Notes: generated by a model not told the origin, from the letters alone. A stretch of 64,000 nt of DNA from Neobacillus massiliamazoniensis (GCF_001048695.1 NZ_CVRB01000001.1:992001-1056000); one strand, 5' to 3'; positions 1 through 8,762 are shown, counted from the first letter of the stretch. Numbers and translations: made by a program.

Positions 1-730
1 TATCGGCAGAACCACCCAATTTTACAATATATAACGGAAGAACAGGTTCAATCGTCATGACAGAACAGCTTGTTATCATTGCTAATACAAGGACCAGCAT
101 TAAGGAACGATTTGTCCATGCCACTCTAAAATCATTTCTAATAGAGCCACGCTCTTTACTTGGAGTAAAATTTTCCTCTTTCACCCAAATAATAACCAAA
201 ATGGTTGCTATGCAAACGATAATTCCTGCACAGGCAAACGCCCATCTATTTCCTACAAGATCAGCAATTCCCCCTCCAAGTAATGGTCCAATGATCCCTC
301 CTGAAGCTGAAGCAGTAGAGATCATGGACAAGGCATATCCAACTTTATCATTTGGAGTGTTTGTTCCAATCAAAGCGATAGATCCAGGGATAAATCCACT
401 TAATAATCCTTGCAGGATCCGTAATACTAAAATCTGATAAGGATTCGTGACAAATGCCATTAGTGTATAAATTATAAAAAGAACAAAACCAGCCCGAATA
501 ATCATTGGCTTTCTTCCATATTGATCTGCTACCCTTCCCCAAAATGGTGCAGATATTGCCCCTGCAAAAAAAGCGGCGCTAAATAACAATCCTGACCACA
601 TTTCCGTATGTTGGTGGACACCAATTTTTATTAGAAAAAGAGGCAAAAAAGGGATTACCATAGAAAAACTTGCGGATGTAAAAAAAACACCAATCCAAAG
701 CACCAATAAATTTCGTTTCCATACCATCAT
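1..730 (-). CDS. MFS drug-efflux-type transporter (partial, C-terminus off the left edge)
   Basis: Membrane transporter of the major facilitator superfamily, DHA1/MdtG-like drug:proton antiporter type. The reading frame is open from an ATG-ATG pair at 730 to the window edge, 243 codons. A GGAGAGAG ribosome site lies just upstream. Visible features are a first membrane span near residues 8-30, then the MFS motif A region GRVADQYGRKPMI after the second span, and further hydrophobic spans. The last visible residues, LPLYIVKLGGSAD, match the start of the second six-helix half of this family. Family members are about 400 aa, so roughly the last 150 residues are missing. The substrate cannot be told from sequence. 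Confidence 0.88.
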   Translation of the reverse strand, partial: MMVWKRNLLVLWIGVFFTSASFSMVIPFLPLFLIKIGVHQHTEMWSGLLFSAAFFAGAISAPFWGRVADQYGRKPMIIRAGFVLFIIYTLMAFVTNPYQILVLRILQGLLSGFIPGSIALIGTNTPNDKVGYALSMISTASASGGIIGPLLGGGIADLVGNRWAFACAGIIVCIATILVIIWVKEENFTPSKERGSIRNDFRVAWTNRSLMLVLVLAMITSCSVMTIEPVLPLYIVKLGGSAD

Positions 731-938
731 ACTTTTCTCTCTCCAAAGGTATCATCAGCCTTTTAACCAATGATTATATTATTAATTGACATCATAACAT
801 AGAGTTAATTTATTTTCATTCTCGAAATATTAGTTATATAAAGTAATTTATCCCCTTTTCCAAAATGACCATAATTCAAACTAGCCCGCAAGCCCCCGCC
901 TTCAGGCGTGGGGATAGGGCATTTTTTATCAAAAGTAG

Positions 939-966
939 TTGATTAGATTTAGTTATATGGTATAAT
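939..966 (+). promoter_or_regulatory. Predicted sigma-A promoter of tnpA
   Basis: TTGATT at 939-944 and TATAAT at 961-966 with a 16-bp spacer. The -10 box ends only six bases before the tnpA ATG at 973, so the message would be leaderless or nearly so. Confidence 0.5.
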
Positions 967-972
967 TTAACT

Positions 973-1377
973 ATGAAAAGTTATATGAAGTACAAGTCAA
1001 ATAACAATGTCGTTTATTCCTGCAAGTATCATATTGTATGGTGTTCAAAGTATCGGAGGAATGTTTTAGTTGAAGGAGTAGATGATAGACTCGAATCTAT
1101 TCTTTTTGAAGTAGCCAATGGGGTGAAAGCGGAGATTATCGAATTAGAAGTCATGCCCGACCACGTTCAACTTTTAGTCGAGGTAGACCCTCAATTTGGT
1201 ATCAACAAATTGGTTCGCCATTTAAAAGGGGTTTCTTCCCGTATTCTTCGCAAAGAATTTCCTTGGCTAAAAAGCCGTATTCCTTCTCTTTGGACAAACA
1301 GTTATTTTGTTTCCACCGTTGGTGGAACTACTTTGGATGTAGTGAAACAATACATTGAAAATCAGAAAGGAGTTTAA
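973..1377 (+). CDS. tnpA: IS200/IS605 transposase TnpA (Y1 HUH family)
   Basis: Single-strand transposase that cuts and joins the hairpin ends of the element with one catalytic tyrosine. Its 134 aa are the normal length. The family landmarks YHIVWCSKYRRNVL near the N-terminus, MPDHV in the middle and the QYIENQ helix with the catalytic Tyr near the C-terminus are all present. One oddity is visible: the metal-binding His-x-His pair reads His-Val-Gln (CAC GTT CAA), so the second histidine is replaced by glutamine. HUQ variants exist in some HUH replication initiators, so activity is not excluded. The stop lies seven bases before the tnpB start, as in intact elements. Confidence 0.88.
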   Translation: MKSYMKYKSNNNVVYSCKYHIVWCSKYRRNVLVEGVDDRLESILFEVANGVKAEIIELEVMPDHVQLLVEVDPQFGINKLVRHLKGVSSRILRKEFPWLKSRIPSLWTNSYFVSTVGGTTLDVVKQYIENQKGV

Positions 1378-1383
1378 AAGGAT

Positions 1384-2111
1384 ATGTCAGAAGAAGAAAA
1401 ACGAGAATCCACCCCTACTTTTACCGCTACGATTCGCTTAAAAACCCCTCCTAAACAAGTAAAACATCTTCTGATGCTATCCGATTGTGCAAGGCAATTG
1501 TATAATGCTTGTTTAGGAGAAGGGATAAAACGACTTCACCGCCTTCAACACACGACCCTCTACCGAGAAACAGTTCAACTCCCTAAAACAAAGAAGTTTA
1601 AAGCCCAGCGGTGTTATCAATTTAAATTTTTAAATGAAACCTTTGGATTTAAAGATTCGGCTATACAATCTTTTGGAATTAAAACGAAGAATGATTCAAA
1701 GTTTATAGTCGAACATCTTGGTACGCATGTTTGCCAAAAAATAGCGACAAGAGCGTGGGAAGAAAAGCCCCGAGTATGTTTGTCAAAATGTTAAAGCGGA
1801 AAATGATGGCTTATGGCGGAACCGTACAGGAATTTTTCACTTACTCTACCAAACTATCTCAAACCTGTTTATGTGGAACAATAAAGAAAAAGCGATTGAA
1901 GGACAGATGGCATGACTGTGAATGCGGAATCCAGGCCCAACGAGATTTGTTTAGTGCTTTTTTAGCTAAACACGTTACCAAGTCCCATAAGTTATCGTTA
2001 AAAGAAGCCAACAAGGATTGGGATAAAATCAAACCCTTGTTAGAAACTTGCGTCAGTGATTTAAAAGAAATGAAGAAAGAACGGAAATTAATTTCTACGT
2101 TTGGAGTCTAA
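1384..2111 (+). pseudogene. tnpB: IS200/IS605 TnpB with internal deletion and frame change
   Basis: RNA-guided nuclease relic. The N-terminal part (1384 to about 1765, frame 1) matches TnpB up to the HLGTHVCQKIATRA block. The C-terminal part (about 1735-2111, frame 3) starts at the KSVGRKAPSMFVKMLKRK block. It carries the zinc finger (CLCG and CECG) and the last RuvC aspartate in AQRDLFSAF. The roughly 200 residues normally between them, which hold RuvC-I and RuvC-II with their catalytic Asp and Glu, are absent, and the two parts are out of frame. The join lies near 1735-1765, where both parts share similar bases, consistent with deletion between short direct repeats. The protein cannot be an active nuclease. 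Confidence 0.85.
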
Positions 2112-2330
2112 AATAATGAACAACGGTGTAGACACGCTCCGTGGGTCAATAAGCTGTGAGATGGAAGGAAATCCAACCACACGAACGAAGTTCGTCAGAA
2201 CGGTTTCGACCTAAAAAGTTTCATTTGGCAAAGGTGATGCCAAGCCTCTTTCTTTTCGCATTAGGTTTGGAGAGCCAAAGTTGGTATGAAATAGAACCCC
2301 CTGCCTTCAGGCATGGGGAGTGTCAGAGTT
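2112..2330 (+). ncRNA. Possible remnant omega-RNA / right end of the IS
   Basis: Non-coding right end of the IS between the tnpB stop and the terminal hairpin. In this family the region is transcribed as the guide-scaffold RNA of TnpB, with the guide taken from flanking DNA beyond about 2330. Several short inverted segments are visible, such as acgaacgaagttcgt near 2181. Assigned by position and family knowledge only. Confidence 0.4.
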
Positions 2331-2400
2331 ATCTCATATAGGAGTAAAATATTGCATATAATCAAGCTATAGTTAAATCAAAAGATGTAATGGAGGAATT

Positions 2401-3372
2401 ATGAGAAGTAAAAAGAAAAGTAAATGGAAAGTTATTGGTTACAGTCTTTTAGGATTGTTTATTGTTATAGTGGCTGCAATTGGATTTGAATACTATCAGC
2501 TTCAGCCACACACTCACTTTAAAAACGTACCTGTTGTTGCTGGGAATGCTGATAAGACAAAACAGCAAAGCAACTCAAAACAGCAAAGCAACACGAATGC
2601 TCCTGAATTTAATATTTTACTCATGGGATCAGATGCAAGACCAGGTGAAACGATTGGGCATTCCGACACCATGATGTTGATGCATGTTGATTTAGGGAAA
2701 AATCAAATAAACGCCGTAAGCATACCGCGTGATACACGTGTTCATTTAGATGGTTATGGGTATACAAAGTTAACAAGTGCCCAGTATATTTTACAGGCAG
2801 ATAAAGGGCCTAAGGAAGGAATCAAAGAAGCAGTAAAAGTAATTAGTGACTTTACAGGAGTTCCGATTAATTATTATGTAGAAACCAATTTCGAAGGCCT
2901 TCAAGGAGCGGTCGATGCACTTGGTGGTATCGAAATGTATGTACCAACGGATGTAACAATCAATAATCAAGTGATTTATCCCGGTACGCACCACTTTGAC
3001 GGTCAAATGGTATTAGCTCTTGCCCGGGAGCGCCATTCGCTTGCAAATGGGGATTATGGAAGGCAGCAGGAACAATTAGAGGCTTTAAAGGGGATTGCCA
3101 AAGCGGCAATAAGCCCTAGTAACATTACCAAACTACCTTCACTTGTCAATTCCTTATCAAAATATATAATTGATACGAATATGTCAACGTCGGATATGGC
3201 AAGTTTAGGTCTTGCATTGAAAGACTTTGATGCTAACAAACAATTACATTACGAACAACTCCCAGGAACTGACAAAAGTATGTACGATGATATTCTCAAA
3301 GCCAATAATGATGAAATCATCATTGATCCGGATCAAATGAAAAGTATCATAGATAAAAATTTTCAGAACTAA
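2401..3372 (+). CDS. LytR-CpsA-Psr (LCP) family cell-wall glycopolymer ligase
   Basis: Membrane-anchored phosphotransferase of the LCP family, which attaches teichoic acids or related polymers from lipid carriers to peptidoglycan. The 323 aa begin with a Lys-rich cytoplasmic tail, one membrane span (about 10-29) and a Lys/Gln/Asn-rich linker. The LCP domain starts near residue 70. Lipid-pyrophosphate-binding residues are visible in NILLMGSDAR (71-80), HSDTMML (around 89), SIPRDTRV (107-114) and ARERHSLANGDYGRQQ (208-223). The start is an ATG preceded by GGAGGAATT. It stands alone between the IS and a strong bidirectional terminator. Which LCP paralogue this is (TagT/U/V or other) cannot be told. 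Confidence 0.9.
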   Translation: MRSKKKSKWKVIGYSLLGLFIVIVAAIGFEYYQLQPHTHFKNVPVVAGNADKTKQQSNSKQQSNTNAPEFNILLMGSDARPGETIGHSDTMMLMHVDLGKNQINAVSIPRDTRVHLDGYGYTKLTSAQYILQADKGPKEGIKEAVKVISDFTGVPINYYVETNFEGLQGAVDALGGIEMYVPTDVTINNQVIYPGTHHFDGQMVLALARERHSLANGDYGRQQEQLEALKGIAKAAISPSNITKLPSLVNSLSKYIIDTNMSTSDMASLGLALKDFDANKQLHYEQLPGTDKSMYDDILKANNDEIIIDPDQMKSIIDKNFQN

Positions 3373-3396
3373 GAGGCTTCTAGTTTCAATCTATAA

Positions 3397-3450
3397 AAAG
3401 ACGTAACATTTAGATATACTTTCATGTCTAAATGTTACGTCTTTTATATT
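3397..3450. terminator. Bidirectional rho-independent terminator
   Basis: A perfect 19-bp stem (3397-3415 with 3427-3445) around an 11-base loop, with A-rich and T-rich flanks. It ends the LCP gene on the plus strand and the SGNH hydrolase gene on the minus strand. Confidence 0.85.
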
Positions 3451-3530
3451 ACTCGTTATACACCACTTAGAATCATTCGGGTGCTGGGCTCGAATGTAAC
3501 TTTGTTTTGTCTTTTGTTCTAAATGTGATA

Positions 3531-4391
3531 TTAAAATTTCAAATTCTGCTTTTGATTAAGGTAATCGTTTAGAAGACCAAACCATATTTCATAACCGGTA
3601 TCGTTAGGGTGGAGACCATCAAAAAGAGTATCTTTAAGTTCTAAATTTTTTTCTTTCAATTTGCTTTGATACCCATTAAATATATCTACATATTCCCAAT
3701 TATTAGAAGTAATAAGGGCGCTTGATTGTTTCACATATTCATCATAAGTTATACCGGTTTTATTTTTTCCAATTGTCTTAGTACTTGGATTTGGAGACTG
3801 TATGATTATTCTTGTGTTTGGTAATGATTTTTTAATTGTAGTAACACTCTCACTAATATTGTTTAATGTTTTTTTCACGGGAACATTTTGCTCATAGTCA
3901 CTCAAAAGAGCCGTCTCAAATATAACTAAGTCAGGTTTTTGAGAAATCAGTAAATCAACTTTATTATCTGTAATTAGTTTCTCAGTTGAATACGCAATAA
4001 AGCCATCGTTATTAATGGTTAAATTTTGCACATTTCGTTGAAGAAGGTCTTTATTTAAATTACTTTTCAATCTGCCTCCCCAGGAATTTTCAACCTTACT
4101 TGCTCCTGTTCCTTCAGTTGCGCTACTTCCTAATAGGGATATGGTAACAGATCCATTTTTTAAATAAACATATTGCAAATAATCGATAACTGACAATGGC
4201 TTTCCATCAGGAGTTAACGATTTAATTTTATTTTGTTTTTCCATTTCTTTTTCTTTTTCCAAGTCTTTTTGGTAAGCAATTTTGCTTGCTTTTGCTTTAG
4301 TTGAAATTTTATTGTTATAGGATTTATTGCCTATTATTAAAACACTGATAAAACATATCGCCAAACCTGTTACTAAAATCTTACCCTTCAA
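3531..4391 (-). CDS. Membrane-anchored SGNH/GDSL-type hydrolase
   Basis: Predicted extracellular esterase or deacetylase of the SGNH fold, 286 aa. The start chosen is TTG at 4391 because AGGAGGG sits eight bases before it; an ATG nine codons further upstream has no ribosome site. A membrane span (about 4-21) is followed by a Lys/Glu-rich linker to about residue 60. Block I appears as LLGSSATEG with the nucleophile Ser near 90, the Asn block as IIQSPNP, and block V as DGLHPNDTGY close to the C-terminus with the Asp-x-x-His pair. Similar proteins occur near wall-polysaccharide genes. The substrate is unknown. Confidence 0.82.
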   Translation of the reverse strand: MKGKILVTGLAICFISVLIIGNKSYNNKISTKAKASKIAYQKDLEKEKEMEKQNKIKSLTPDGKPLSVIDYLQYVYLKNGSVTISLLGSSATEGTGASKVENSWGGRLKSNLNKDLLQRNVQNLTINNDGFIAYSTEKLITDNKVDLLISQKPDLVIFETALLSDYEQNVPVKKTLNNISESVTTIKKSLPNTRIIIQSPNPSTKTIGKNKTGITYDEYVKQSSALITSNNWEYVDIFNGYQSKLKEKNLELKDTLFDGLHPNDTGYEIWFGLLNDYLNQKQNLKF

Positions 4392-4786
4392 AATATATAC
4401 CCTCCTAGAAAATAGCAATATATTAAAATAATACTACTTTTTCAAGAGGATTTCGACATGACTTTTGAATAATTAAGTAAATGGTACCATTAATTACATG
4501 ATCGTTGTGTTAATTGGGACCATTCCTCTTTAAATAATTAGCTTTCAGGTAATATTTATCCTAAATAATTCGTTTTTACCAATTATGTAGTCATATACCA
4601 ATCATTCATTATAAATAAACTCAACAATAGCGAATTCATATAATCCCGATATCGATTCAACAGTTCAATAAAAGCCTCATGGATAAGCATTTTAATAAAT
4701 ACAAAAATAGGTACTAAACTAGTCCCAAAAAACTGAATTTACATAGACTGATAATGGTTATAGACAAATATTAAAGGAGGATATTT
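4392..4786. other. Intergenic region between SGNH and cotD-like genes
   Basis: A 395-bp A+T-rich divergent spacer. It must hold the promoters of both flanking genes. No convincing sigma-A boxes or operator palindrome were recognised. Since the plus-strand gene encodes a coat protein, a mother-cell (sigma-K/E) promoter in 4720-4770 is expected but not proven. Confidence 0.4.
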
Positions 4787-5119
4787 ATGGATAATAGACA
4801 ATGGGGTAATCCTTATTATGGTGGAGGTATGGGTATGGGATGTCCCCCGCCCCCTCAATACTGTCCACCTCAAGTGTTACCAACTCAATACGATCCACCA
4901 CTCTTTTCACCAACGCAGCAATATGTAAAACCAGTTCTTTCCAACGAAGTAGTAACACATATTCACCCGTCACATACCACTACAGTCAACCAACACATGA
5001 TTCATCATAAACACTATTTTCCGCACACAGAATCCTGTGTAAATGAATGCTGTGAAACACATACGATGTGCGGCATGCCAGTCAACCCTTGTTGTCCACA
5101 AATGCCATTTGGTTACTAG
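4787..5119 (+). CDS. CotD-family spore coat protein
   Basis: Small inner-coat protein of the CotD family, 110 aa. It has a Gly/Met/Pro/Tyr-rich head (residues 1-45) with CPPPPQYCPPQ, then the family hallmark HIHPSHTTTVNQHMIHHKHYFPHT (around 58-82), and a Cys-rich tail with CCETHTMCGMP and NPCCPQ. His and Cys richness fits cross-linked coat material. The start is a clear ATG with AAAGGAGG eight bases upstream. A gene-end terminator follows at 5206. B. subtilis CotD is shorter (about 75 aa); the extra residues here are the Pro-rich head and Cys tail. Expression late in sporulation in the mother cell is expected. Confidence 0.85.
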   Translation: MDNRQWGNPYYGGGMGMGCPPPPQYCPPQVLPTQYDPPLFSPTQQYVKPVLSNEVVTHIHPSHTTTVNQHMIHHKHYFPHTESCVNECCETHTMCGMPVNPCCPQMPFGY

Positions 5120-5205
5120 CCATTAGCCCCCCATAAGGGAGAAGATTGTTAGCACATTCTAAACAATTTCATATACTATAAAAGTTCCTTGATACATCTT
5201 CTCCT

Positions 5206-5230
5206 TAGGTACCCTTTGGGTACCTTTTTA
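5206..5230 (+). terminator. Terminator after the cotD-like gene
   Basis: AGGTACCC (5207-5214) pairs with GGGTACCT (5218-5225), followed directly by a T run. Confidence 0.75.
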
Positions 5231-5690
5231 ATCTGATTACGGTCACCAAGAGCTCTTTGGTGACCTATTTTCTGTTTTATCTCTGTTTTCGGTCATCAAG
5301 AGGGCTCTTTGGTGACCTGTTTTCAGCTTTATCTCTGATTACGGTCACCAAGAACCCTCTTTGGTGACCTGTTTTCAGCTTTATCTCTGATTACGGTCAC
5401 CAAGAACCCTCTTTGGTGACCTGTTTTCTGTTTTATCTCTGTTTTCGGTCATCAAGAGGGCTCTTTGGTGACCTGTTTTCAGCTTTATCTCTGATTACGG
5501 TCACCAAGAGTCCTCTTTGGTGACCTGTTTTCAGCTTTATCTCTGATTACGGTCATCAAGAGGGCTCTTTGGTGACCTGTTTTCTGTTTTTTCTCTGATT
5601 ACGGTCATCAAGAGGGCTCTTTGATGACCTGTTTTTTGTTTTTTCTCTGATTACGGTCATCAAGAGCTCTCTTTAGTGATTGATTCTGAC
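5231..5690. repeat. Tandem array of nine 52-bp hairpin units (array 1)
   Basis: The palindromic core ggtca(c/t)caagag-n-ctctttggtgacc starts at 5241, 5291, 5343, 5395, 5447, 5499, 5551, 5603 and 5655. The period is 52 bp, except 50 for the first step. Every unit has a stem of about 12 bp plus a T-rich spacer (ctgttttcagctttatctctga or close variants). The last unit is the most diverged. The array is not coding in a sensible frame. It starts immediately after the cotD-like terminator and ends about 60 bp before a copy of the dispersed 520-bp repeat. Confidence 0.93.
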
Positions 5691-5749
5691 AATTTTATCT
5701 TTCTATTTCTTATCGAAATAACAGGTATATCCATTCTTGCTTATTTTCA

Positions 5750-6201
5750 GATCTCGACAATTATTTACCACCTTATGAAGGGGGAAAACCTTGAGGGATA
5801 AGGGGCTCGATTCGATTTATTCAAACGTTTATTTAAAAGGGAAAGAGCACGAAAAGAGGCGGAGAATGTCTTGGATTGATTTTTATTAGAGAATAGGGGC
5901 GAATCCTTGGATTTTTCAAGACATCTTTCAACCATTTTTTCATGCGTTAGGGTCAAATTTTCGTTGCCATAGAGGGAATTCTAGCTGTTTTAAACAAATG
6001 TTTGATTGAACAGGAAAACCCCCGAAAGGAGTAGAAAAATAGGCTGCTTTGGCAGATAAAAACCCAATAAGTGGGTTCATGACGAATAGCCCAGATGAAT
6101 ACCGCATCAAATGACAATTCATGCAGCTGTTTTTGGCCAAAAAGGCTGATTTGATAAGGCTGACAGAAGAACTAAACAAACGTCTGATTGAAAAGTTTAT
6201 G
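5750..6201. repeat. Dispersed ~520-bp repeat, copy A (diverged)
   Basis: Aligns along most of its length with the copies at 11853, 56727 and 59088. Shared blocks include ctcgacaattatttac, attagagaataggggcgaat and caaaaaggctgatttgataa. The three AATCAAACGTTTGATT-type palindromes are degenerate here (around 5818, 5990 and 6173). This copy directly follows tandem array 1. Short open frames across it are not conserved between copies, so it is treated as non-coding. Confidence 0.82.
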
Positions 6202-6301
6202 TTTTAGTTTCTTTAAATTTCGAACAATTTTGAATAATGGTAGTAGAACAAACTTTAATATTGTATTATGGGTATATATTCCAATATTAAAAGGTGATGA
6301 A

Positions 6302-6943
6302 ATGAGTACAAAGTTTAAAGAGATTATCTCTACAAAAGAAGAATTTGAAGAGTTCCGTTCATTTATTGGAGAACCAAGCCAAAGAGCAGCTAATAAAGTA
6401 ATTCCTTTTATCGATGAGCATTGCAGAGACTTTATTTCCAAGTCACCGTTTTTGTCCTTGGCAACTTCTAATTCAGAAGGGCAATGTGACGTATCACCAA
6501 GAGGAGATGCCCCCGGGTTTGTGACAGTTCTTGATGAACAACATTTGTTTATTCCCGAACGTCCGGGAAATCGAAGAATGGACTCTGTCCAAAACATTAT
6601 TACCAACCCTAATATCGGTCTCCTCTTTTTCATACCTGGATTAGGAGAAACTTTGAGAATAAATGGAAAAGCTTATATTTGCCGTGATCCAGAGCTTCTT
6701 GAAAAGAGCATTGTAAATGGTCGAGCCCCTTTATTTGGTATAGGAGTAGAGGTAAAGGAGTGTTATGTACACTGTGCTAAAGCCTTTATACGCTCAGAAT
6801 TGTGGAACCCTGATTCATGGTTAGCTAAAGAGGCTCTTCCTTCTGCTCCTCAAATGTTGGTTGCTCACACTAAAATACCTAATGTTACTGCTGATCAAGT
6901 AGCAAAGGAATTACAAGAAGGCTATACAAATCGGCTTTATTGA
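6302..6943 (+). CDS. Pyridoxamine 5'-phosphate oxidase-like flavoprotein
   Basis: FMN-binding split-barrel protein of the pyridoxamine 5'-phosphate oxidase superfamily (the MSMEG_1061/DR2398-like branch), 213 aa. Family traits are the helical N-terminus EFRSFIGEPSQRAANKVI, the barrel strand PFLSLATSNSEGQCDVSPRGD, the FMN-phosphate region IPERPGNRRMDSVQNI, and the GLLFFIPGLGETLRING strand. The start is ATG at 6302 behind AAGGTGATG; the upstream in-frame extension lacks a ribosome site and reaches into the repeat. Such proteins are usually general FMN-dependent reductases, and the substrate is unknown. It is monocistronic with its own terminator. Confidence 0.85.
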   Translation: MSTKFKEIISTKEEFEEFRSFIGEPSQRAANKVIPFIDEHCRDFISKSPFLSLATSNSEGQCDVSPRGDAPGFVTVLDEQHLFIPERPGNRRMDSVQNIITNPNIGLLFFIPGLGETLRINGKAYICRDPELLEKSIVNGRAPLFGIGVEVKECYVHCAKAFIRSELWNPDSWLAKEALPSAPQMLVAHTKIPNVTADQVAKELQEGYTNRLY

Positions 6944-6950
6944 AAAATGT

Positions 6951-6986
6951 AGCGATTATTCAAAAAGAATGGTCGCTATTTTTTTC
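6951..6986 (+). terminator. Terminator after the PPOX gene
   Basis: An 11-bp stem with two G-U pairs (6951-6961 with 6967-6977), followed by ATTTTTTTC. Confidence 0.75.
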
Positions 6987-7143
6987 AAGTAGCATAGCGG
7001 GGGTAATGATAAGCCGTGTGATGACCCAAGTGTCCAACTTAGCACTTCAAGAAAAGTTCAAAAAATGAGTGAAAAAACCAGTTGCCGTGCTTGGCTGCGT
7101 CTCTATTTGAACTAAGGAAAATTTTAAGGAGGAACCGCCTAAC

Positions 7144-8445
7144 TTGAAAGTAGAGGATTGTATAAATCAATGGATCGAAGCCAATGAACGAAATGGTTAT
7201 TTGAATGGCTCCATATTAATTGCTGCAAATGGGAAGATTCTTTTAAACAAAGGTTTTGGGATGGCAAATTGGGAGCATGCGGTACGTAATAAACCTGAGA
7301 CTAAATTCCGTATCGCCTCACTTACAAAGGCTTTCACTGCGTTTGGAATATTTCAATTACATGAGAAGGGGAAATTGAATATCAACGATTGCGTTGGTAA
7401 GTACCTTCCTCAATATCCAAATGGTGAAAAAATAACGATTTATCACTGCTTAACGAACACCTCTGGAATTCCTAATTACACAAGTTTTCCTGATTTTTGG
7501 GATCGTACGATGAGGCTTCCTTCCACTTTAAATCAGCTAATCGCCTCATTTAAAGAGATCAACTTAAACTTTGAGCCCGGAACAAGATTTGAATACTCAA
7601 ACTCTGGGTACGCGTTGCTTACGGCTATTATCGAAACTGTTTCAGGCATGTCTTATGCTGAGTACATACGAGAACAAATATGCCATCCGTTGGGAATGTA
7701 TCATACCGGCTGTGATGATGGAATGACGGTGGTTCCTAACTTAGCCTCAGGTTATTCGTTTTGGGAAGCCCCTATTCACGCAGCGCACGCAGACTTATCA
7801 TTTCCATTAGGTGCCTATGGCCTTTATTCCACAACCGAGGATTTATTACTATGGGATCAGGCATTACAATCATCCAAGCTGCTAAATAAAGAACTAGTGG
7901 AGAAAATGTTTACGCCAACTCTCGGTTCATACGCTTGTGGTTGGATGGTTTCAGAAATGCTAGGCAGAAAATGCGTCCATCATTTTGGAGATATCAGCGG
8001 TTTTTCCTGTGATTTTCTCAGATTTGTAGATGATCAAGTGACCATTATCTTCCTTAGCAACATGAATGTTACACCTGTAACTCATATGACTAGAGAAATC
8101 GCTACACTCATTTTTGAAAAAAATGAATCATTACCACTTCCTGCTGTTCCGATCCACTTTACCAACGGAGAACGTTTTGCTGGGAAGTATGTCATAGAAA
8201 ATGAGCAAAACAAAGTTCTAGACATCTCTGTAAAGAATGGCGACCTCTATGTAACAGTTTCCAAGATGTACGGTGCACTCTATAAATTTAAGCTCGTCCC
8301 CGTTCGCCACGAGCCAGCAAAGACTACTTTTATAACTGAAATGGTGAACGAACAACTCATCTTCCATTATTCACTGTCAGGTGATCTAGAATATGTGGAG
8401 TACATAGATTGTTCTGGGGAAAAATACAGGGGCTTTAAGGGGTAA
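7144..8445 (+). CDS. Class-C beta-lactamase-related serine hydrolase
   Basis: Penicillin-binding-protein-like serine hydrolase (beta-lactamase class C/esterase superfamily), 433 aa. The catalytic triad of motifs is complete: SLTK at 59-62, YSN at 151-153, and HFGDISG at 280-286 in the place of the HxG/KTG motif. There is no signal peptide or lipobox, so a cytoplasmic D-aminopeptidase- or esterase-like role is as likely as wall work. The C-terminal 100 residues form an additional beta-rich lipocalin-like domain often seen in this family. The start is TTG with AAGGAGG eleven bases upstream. Preceding bases (6990-7120) contain nothing recognisable. Confidence 0.85.
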   Translation: MKVEDCINQWIEANERNGYLNGSILIAANGKILLNKGFGMANWEHAVRNKPETKFRIASLTKAFTAFGIFQLHEKGKLNINDCVGKYLPQYPNGEKITIYHCLTNTSGIPNYTSFPDFWDRTMRLPSTLNQLIASFKEINLNFEPGTRFEYSNSGYALLTAIIETVSGMSYAEYIREQICHPLGMYHTGCDDGMTVVPNLASGYSFWEAPIHAAHADLSFPLGAYGLYSTTEDLLLWDQALQSSKLLNKELVEKMFTPTLGSYACGWMVSEMLGRKCVHHFGDISGFSCDFLRFVDDQVTIIFLSNMNVTPVTHMTREIATLIFEKNESLPLPAVPIHFTNGERFAGKYVIENEQNKVLDISVKNGDLYVTVSKMYGALYKFKLVPVRHEPAKTTFITEMVNEQLIFHYSLSGDLEYVEYIDCSGEKYRGFKG

Positions 8446-8543
8446 AAAAGAGCAAGATTTTGAGAGTGTTAATTGGACGAACAAAATTTTTACAAAAAAC
8501 CGTATACAAAAGTTGTTAATAAAAATACTGGAGTTGTTTTTTT

Positions 8544-8762
8544 ATGAAAGATATTAAATTGGTCCGGTCTCGTTCGGATCAAATGCTGTCAGGTGTATTA
8601 GGAGGTCTAGCCCCTTTACTCAAAATTGATGTTACTATTCTTCGTTTAGTTTTTGCTTTAATAACATTTTTCACAGGAATAATGCCAGGCACTATTGTAT
8701 ACATCATATGTGCATGTATTATTCCAATTGAACCAAAAGCAAAAGATCCTGGAAAATGGTAA
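8544..8762 (+). CDS. PspC-domain small membrane protein
   Basis: A 72-aa PspC-family protein. The family signature KLVRSRSDQMLSGVLGGLA (residues 5-23) is followed by the short amphipathic segment and one long membrane segment (about 34-62, TILRLVFALITFFTG and onward). PspC domains occur in the LiaRS-controlled and phage-shock envelope-stress responses of Firmicutes. The ribosome site ahead of the ATG is weak (GGAGTTG). No partner gene (pspA, liaR) is nearby, so the functional context is unknown. Confidence 0.82.
   Translation: MKDIKLVRSRSDQMLSGVLGGLAPLLKIDVTILRLVFALITFFTGIMPGTIVYIICACIIPIEPKAKDPGKW

Larger units (their letters stand above)
880..2330 (+). mobile_element. IS200/IS605-family insertion sequence with degraded tnpB
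   Basis: The element holds tnpA and a broken tnpB, flanked by subterminal hairpins. The left hairpin (about 888-915) has the form ccccgcc-ttca-ggcgtgggg. The right hairpin (about 2297-2320) has the form cccctgcc-ttca-ggcatgggg. Imperfect palindromes at both ends, instead of terminal inverted repeats, are diagnostic for IS200/IS605. Exact ends are approximate because the target tetranucleotide was not resolved. The 2112-2330 stretch behind tnpB is where an omega-RNA is normally encoded. Confidence 0.85.

Noticed and set aside
1731..2111. Independent small zinc-finger gene
   Set aside because: It is the C-terminal part of TnpB in another frame; no ribosome site at its ATG.
5231..5690. CRISPR array
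   Set aside because: Spacers between the palindromic repeats are nearly identical from unit to unit, so this is a simple tandem repeat; no cas genes.
5765..6179. Two minus-strand open frames inside dispersed repeat copy A
   Set aside because: Not conserved in the other copies of the repeat and without ribosome sites.
6990..7130. A small gene between the PPOX and serine-hydrolase genes
   Set aside because: Only a 16-codon frame with no similarity I can recognise.
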